A stretch of DNA of 64,000 nucleotides, from NCBI GenBank assembly GCA_903845935.1, contig CAIMZI010000037.1, forward strand, positions 62,001-126,000. Direction: 5' to 3'. This DNA is from an uncultured beta proteobacterium. Lineage in GTDB: Bacteria > Pseudomonadota > Gammaproteobacteria > Burkholderiales > Burkholderiaceae_C. The notes under the pieces are model-generated. The model saw only the letters and a list, made by a program, of their open reading frames with translations, was not told the origin of the DNA and searched no databases. How positions within the stretch are numbered: the stretch's first letter is position 1; the number at the start of each line of letters is the position of its first letter. Below, one piece after another: positions 59,374 to 64,000 of the stretch. The translations under genes and the position numbers were made by a program.

Positions 59374-60591
59374 CTATGCCAGCAGCTCCGGCAGCTTGGA
59401 CAGGCTGGCCAGGTTGTGCACCGGCATGAAGTGCGTCACATGCGGTGCGGCCAGGCGCATGGCCTCGGACTGCGGGCGCTCCACGGTGGGATGCAGCCAG
59501 CAGATGCGTGCGCCACGCGCCTTCACCCGCGCCAGCACCGCACTTAAATCTTCCGGCGCATCGGTGTCGTAGCCGTCGCTCAGCACCATGAAGATGTCGC
59601 CGCTTTTCAGCGACCGGCCCAGGTGCACGTCCAGCGCCTCTCCCAAGCAATGCGCGATGCGCGTGCCGCCGCCAAAACCAAAGCTCACGGCGTTGACCTT
59701 TTCCTGGATGCGCTTGCTGCGCGTGCGCATCAGCGGCGTGACCTCGGCCAGCCTCGTATGAAAGACAAAGGCATGTGCGTCCATCACCTCCACCAGGGCG
59801 CGGCCCAGGCGCAGGAAGAATTGGGCATGGGTTTCCATGGAGCGGCTCACATCCACCAGCACCACCACTTTGGGCAGGCGGCGTTTGCGCCGCACATGGT
59901 GCAGTTGCACCAGCTCACCGCCGGTGCTGAGTGCCTGGCGCAGGGAGCGGCGCAGGTGGATGGCGCCGCGCTCGGGGTGGTCTTGCAGGCGGCGCATCAG
60001 CTTGGCGCGCAGGCGGCGCTTGAAGGCCTCCACGAGGGGCTCGAAGCGGTCCATGTCACCGGGTAACCAGTCGGAAAAGTCGCGGGTGTCCTGCGGTGCC
60101 GAACGGCTGGCGCCGCCCTGGGCCTTGGGGGAAGCATCCGGTGCATCCGGATTGCCGGAACCGGCCTGATCTGCCACGCCGATGCTGGGCTTGGCGGCAC
60201 CCGGTGGCTGGTTGGCCATGTCCTTGTGCATTTGCGCCACCACCTCGGGGAGAGAGCGCGACTTTTGCGTCAAGCCGGAGCTGCGCGTTGTGCCGCGCAC
60301 CTTGTGCGGAAACCAGAAGGCCTGGTGCAGCGCGGTATAGCGCGTCCACTGCGTCTGGCTGCCAGAGGCGATGCCGCGCCACAGGGCTTCCAGGCGCGGC
60401 CATTGCATGACCGGCAAAGCGGCGGCAGCACGGGCCATCAGATCCACCTCGGCATAGCCCAGCGCAAAGCCGTGGGCACGCAGGTAGTGGGCAAACTCGC
60501 CGAGCTGCTCACGCGGGTCGGTGGCTTCGGCAATGGCTGGAGCCGTTGCTGGCGTATGCCTCGGCGTGGGCGGTACAGGCGTGGCCAGCAT
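59374..60591 (-). CDS. coxE: CoxE-type VWA-domain protein
   Basis: This 405-residue protein has an N-terminal region rich in Ala/Pro, then a VWA domain with the MIDAS motif VVLVDVSRSMETHAQ and FGGGTRIAHCLGEAL. CoxE works with the CoxD MoxR-type ATPase to mature the copper-sulfur-molybdenum site of CO dehydrogenase. Its start is 10 bases past the coxD stop. An Ala/Gly/Pro spacer near 130-165 is atypical but not damaging. Confidence 0.9.
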   Translation of the reverse strand: MLATPVPPTPRHTPATAPAIAEATDPREQLGEFAHYLRAHGFALGYAEVDLMARAAAALPVMQWPRLEALWRGIASGSQTQWTRYTALHQAFWFPHKVRGTTRSSGLTQKSRSLPEVVAQMHKDMANQPPGAAKPSIGVADQAGSGNPDAPDASPKAQGGASRSAPQDTRDFSDWLPGDMDRFEPLVEAFKRRLRAKLMRRLQDHPERGAIHLRRSLRQALSTGGELVQLHHVRRKRRLPKVVVLVDVSRSMETHAQFFLRLGRALVEVMDAHAFVFHTRLAEVTPLMRTRSKRIQEKVNAVSFGFGGGTRIAHCLGEALDVHLGRSLKSGDIFMVLSDGYDTDAPEDLSAVLARVKARGARICWLHPTVERPQSEAMRLAAPHVTHFMPVHNLASLSKLPELLA

Positions 60592-60600
60592 GGCGCAGGA

Positions 60601-61524
60601 TTACTTCATGGCCCCGGCCACGCCCACGTCCTGCGCAATGCGCGGGCCGTCGAGCAGCTTGGCCACGGTGTCGGAGGTCACCCGCCAGCGGTCGGTGCGG
60701 GTCTTGAGCAGGGCGGCCAGCGAGGGCACCAGCAGCTGCGGGTCCACCGGCAGGCCGTTGTGGCCGAGCTTGAACAGCACGCGCACCCAGTCCAGCGTTT
60801 CGGCCACGCCGGGACTTTTTTCCAGGTCCTGCTTGCGCAGGCGCTGCACAAAGGCCACCGCCTCTTCGACCAGACGGCCGGCGGCCTCGGGCACCAGGCT
60901 GCGCACGATTTGCGTCTCGCGCGCCAGCGTCGGGAAATCCAGGTAATGGAACAGGCAGCGCCGGCGCAGCGCGTCCGACAGGTCGCGCGTGCCGTTGCTG
61001 GTCAGCACCACCAGCGGTTTGCTGCGTGCCTGCAGCGTGCCGAGCTCGGGCACGGTCACCTGGTACTCGGACAGCATCTCCAGCAGAAAGGCCTCGAAGG
61101 CCTCGTCGGCGCGGTCAATCTCGTCGATCAGCAGCACGCAGGGCTGCTCGCAGCGGATCGCCTGTAACAGCGGGCGCTCCAGCAAAAAGGCCTCGGAAAA
61201 CAGGTTGTCGCGCAGGGCGGCGCGGTCGCCCGCACCGGCCTCTGTCAGGCGGATCTCCAGCAGCTGACGGCTGTAGTTCCATTCGTAAACCGACTGGGCC
61301 AGGTCCAGCCCTTCGTAGCATTGCAAGCGCAGCAGAGGGCGGTTCAGCGCGCGGGCACTGGCCGCAGCAATGGCGGTCTTGCCCACACCGGCCTCGCCCT
61401 CGAGCAGCAGCGGGCGCTCCAGGGCCAAACCCATCCAGACCAGGCTGGCCAGGTCCTCATCGGCAATGTAGCCGGCCCTGAAGAGCTGCTCGTGCAAGCC
61501 CTCGGGGCTTTGCGATTCGTCCAT
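60601..61524 (-). CDS. coxD: CoxD-type MoxR AAA ATPase
   Basis: This 307-residue AAA ATPase has Walker A EGEAGVGKTA, Walker B VLLIDEIDRAD, a sensor region VLTSNGTRDLSDALRRRC and LDFPTLARET. CoxD is the chaperone ATPase that, with CoxE and CoxF, inserts copper and sulfur into the active site of CO dehydrogenase. It follows coxG by nine bases. No coxF is seen inside the window. Confidence 0.9.
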   Translation of the reverse strand: MDESQSPEGLHEQLFRAGYIADEDLASLVWMGLALERPLLLEGEAGVGKTAIAAASARALNRPLLRLQCYEGLDLAQSVYEWNYSRQLLEIRLTEAGAGDRAALRDNLFSEAFLLERPLLQAIRCEQPCVLLIDEIDRADEAFEAFLLEMLSEYQVTVPELGTLQARSKPLVVLTSNGTRDLSDALRRRCLFHYLDFPTLARETQIVRSLVPEAAGRLVEEAVAFVQRLRKQDLEKSPGVAETLDWVRVLFKLGHNGLPVDPQLLVPSLAALLKTRTDRWRVTSDTVAKLLDGPRIAQDVGVAGAMK

Positions 61525-61533
61525 GGTGCTCGC

Positions 61534-62190
61534 TCAGGCCTTGCGGCCGAACAGGCCAGCAAAGAAATTCTTGATCATCAGCCAGGCAAAGGCCAGCGCG
61601 TTGAATTCCTTGGCGACTATGGGGGCCGCTGGCGCTGGCTTGGCTGCAGCAGGGACAGCGCCTGCATCGACTGAAGCCGCTGCTTCGGCCGCCACTGGCA
61701 CAGCCTCAACCGGCACCAACGCAGCCTGCTGCACGGCGGCCTTTTGCGAGAACACATCGGCGAACTGCAGCAGGATCATGTCGGACACCGACGTCATCAT
61801 GCGCCCGCCGAACTGCGCGAACTTGCCGTTGACGATGACCTCGGCGTGACCCACCAGGGTGCACGTGCCCTTATCGCCGCTCGCGGCCTCCACCAGGTTT
61901 GCAGTGAGTTCCATCGAGGCCGAAGAGCCGCCCTTGTCGGCCCCCTTGCCCATCATCTTCAGCGTGCGCGTGGCCGCGTCCAGCGTGATGATTTCGATGC
62001 TACCGGCAAAGGCCGCCACGGCCGGGCCGACCTTGACCTTGACCGCGCCCTTGAAGTGCGTGGCGTCAATGTCTTCGGTGATCTGCGCGCCGGGCATGCA
62101 GGTGGCCAGCTCGTGCATATTGGCCAGGATCAGCCAGGCGGCGTCCACACTGGCGGCCACCGGGTAGGTCTTGTCGAGAACAACTTCCAT
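61534..62190 (-). CDS. coxG: CoxG-type SRPBCC protein
   Basis: This 218-residue protein has an SRPBCC domain (about 1-150; MEVVLDKTYPVAASVDAAW, then VGHAEVIVNGKFAQFGGRMM), an Ala/Pro-rich linker and a hydrophobic C-terminal anchor (FAWLMIKNFFAGLFGRKA). CoxG tethers CO dehydrogenase to the inner membrane, passing electrons to the respiratory chain. ATG 62190 was chosen over an upstream start because the domain begins at once. It follows coxL by 56 bases. Confidence 0.92.
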   Translation of the reverse strand: MEVVLDKTYPVAASVDAAWLILANMHELATCMPGAQITEDIDATHFKGAVKVKVGPAVAAFAGSIEIITLDAATRTLKMMGKGADKGGSSASMELTANLVEAASGDKGTCTLVGHAEVIVNGKFAQFGGRMMTSVSDMILLQFADVFSQKAAVQQAALVPVEAVPVAAEAAASVDAGAVPAAAKPAPAAPIVAKEFNALAFAWLMIKNFFAGLFGRKA

Positions 62191-62246
62191 ATCAAATCCT
62201 TGAAAACCAAAGGGGGCATGCACCGCAGCGCATGCCCCGGGAAAAA

Positions 62247-64000
<1,754 letters not shown>

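Overview
The window is about 64 kb of high-GC DNA from what looks like a betaproteobacterium of the order Burkholderiales, most likely a member of the Comamonadaceae. The evidence is the IF-1 variant, a PhaB-type acetoacetyl-CoA reductase, GbpR-like LysR control of sugar genes, TtrS/TsdA-like cytochrome genes and a form I carbon monoxide dehydrogenase cluster. The family assignment is inference from gene content. I see no rRNA, tRNA, CRISPR array, phage module or intact insertion sequence.

Layout. 1-4.3 kb: tail of minE, an HD-GYP response regulator, an Lrp/AsnC regulator, a PNPOX-like protein, a glutamine amidotransferase and infA. 4.4-18.0 kb: mainly pentose oxidation. A Weimberg-type set (SDR D-xylose dehydrogenase, IlvD/EDD pentonate dehydratase, DHDPS-family 2-keto-3-deoxy acid dehydratase, alpha-ketoglutarate semialdehyde dehydrogenase) sits near a GbpR-like LysR regulator that diverges from a xylFGH ABC transporter. 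A Gfo/Idh/MocA dehydrogenase, a thioredoxin-like protein and a long-form GAPDH lie among them. 18.0-21.4 kb: DAHP synthase, phaB, a Crp/Fnr regulator without an FNR-type cluster motif, and a BON protein. 21.4-31.0 kb: an inositol-type ABC transporter diverging from iolC(DUF2090 fusion)-iolD-iolE-iolB.

31.0-39.7 kb is the most unusual part. Two decayed, same-orientation copies of the end of a LysR gene bracket a segment. It holds remnants of a sensor kinase and of a glycine-zipper protein, a small secreted protein, and a four-gene unit: a TtrS-like sensor kinase, a FixJ/NarL-type regulator, a pentaheme cytochrome that fuses a triheme Adh-type module to a TsdA-type module, and a separate TsdA-like diheme cytochrome. 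The segment separates iolCDEB from the methylmalonate-semialdehyde dehydrogenase gene (iolA/mmsA) needed to finish inositol catabolism.

41.4-57.9 kb: a small membrane protein, a rhodanese/AhpD pair behind a perfect palindrome resembling CsoR/CstR operators, two lipoproteins, an SsuABC-like transporter with an AhpD-like protein, a 2205-residue kinase/ATPase/hybrid histidine kinase, a patatin pseudogene with three lesions, an azoreductase, an acyl-CoA synthetase and a periplasmic rhodanese. 58.0-64.0 kb: a cox cluster (coxL form I with AYRCSFR, coxG, coxD, coxE, a MobA-like nucleotidyltransferase and a 2OG-Fe(II) oxygenase), with coxL running off the window end. Together these genes describe a versatile heterotroph using pentoses, inositol, reduced sulfur compounds and probably CO.
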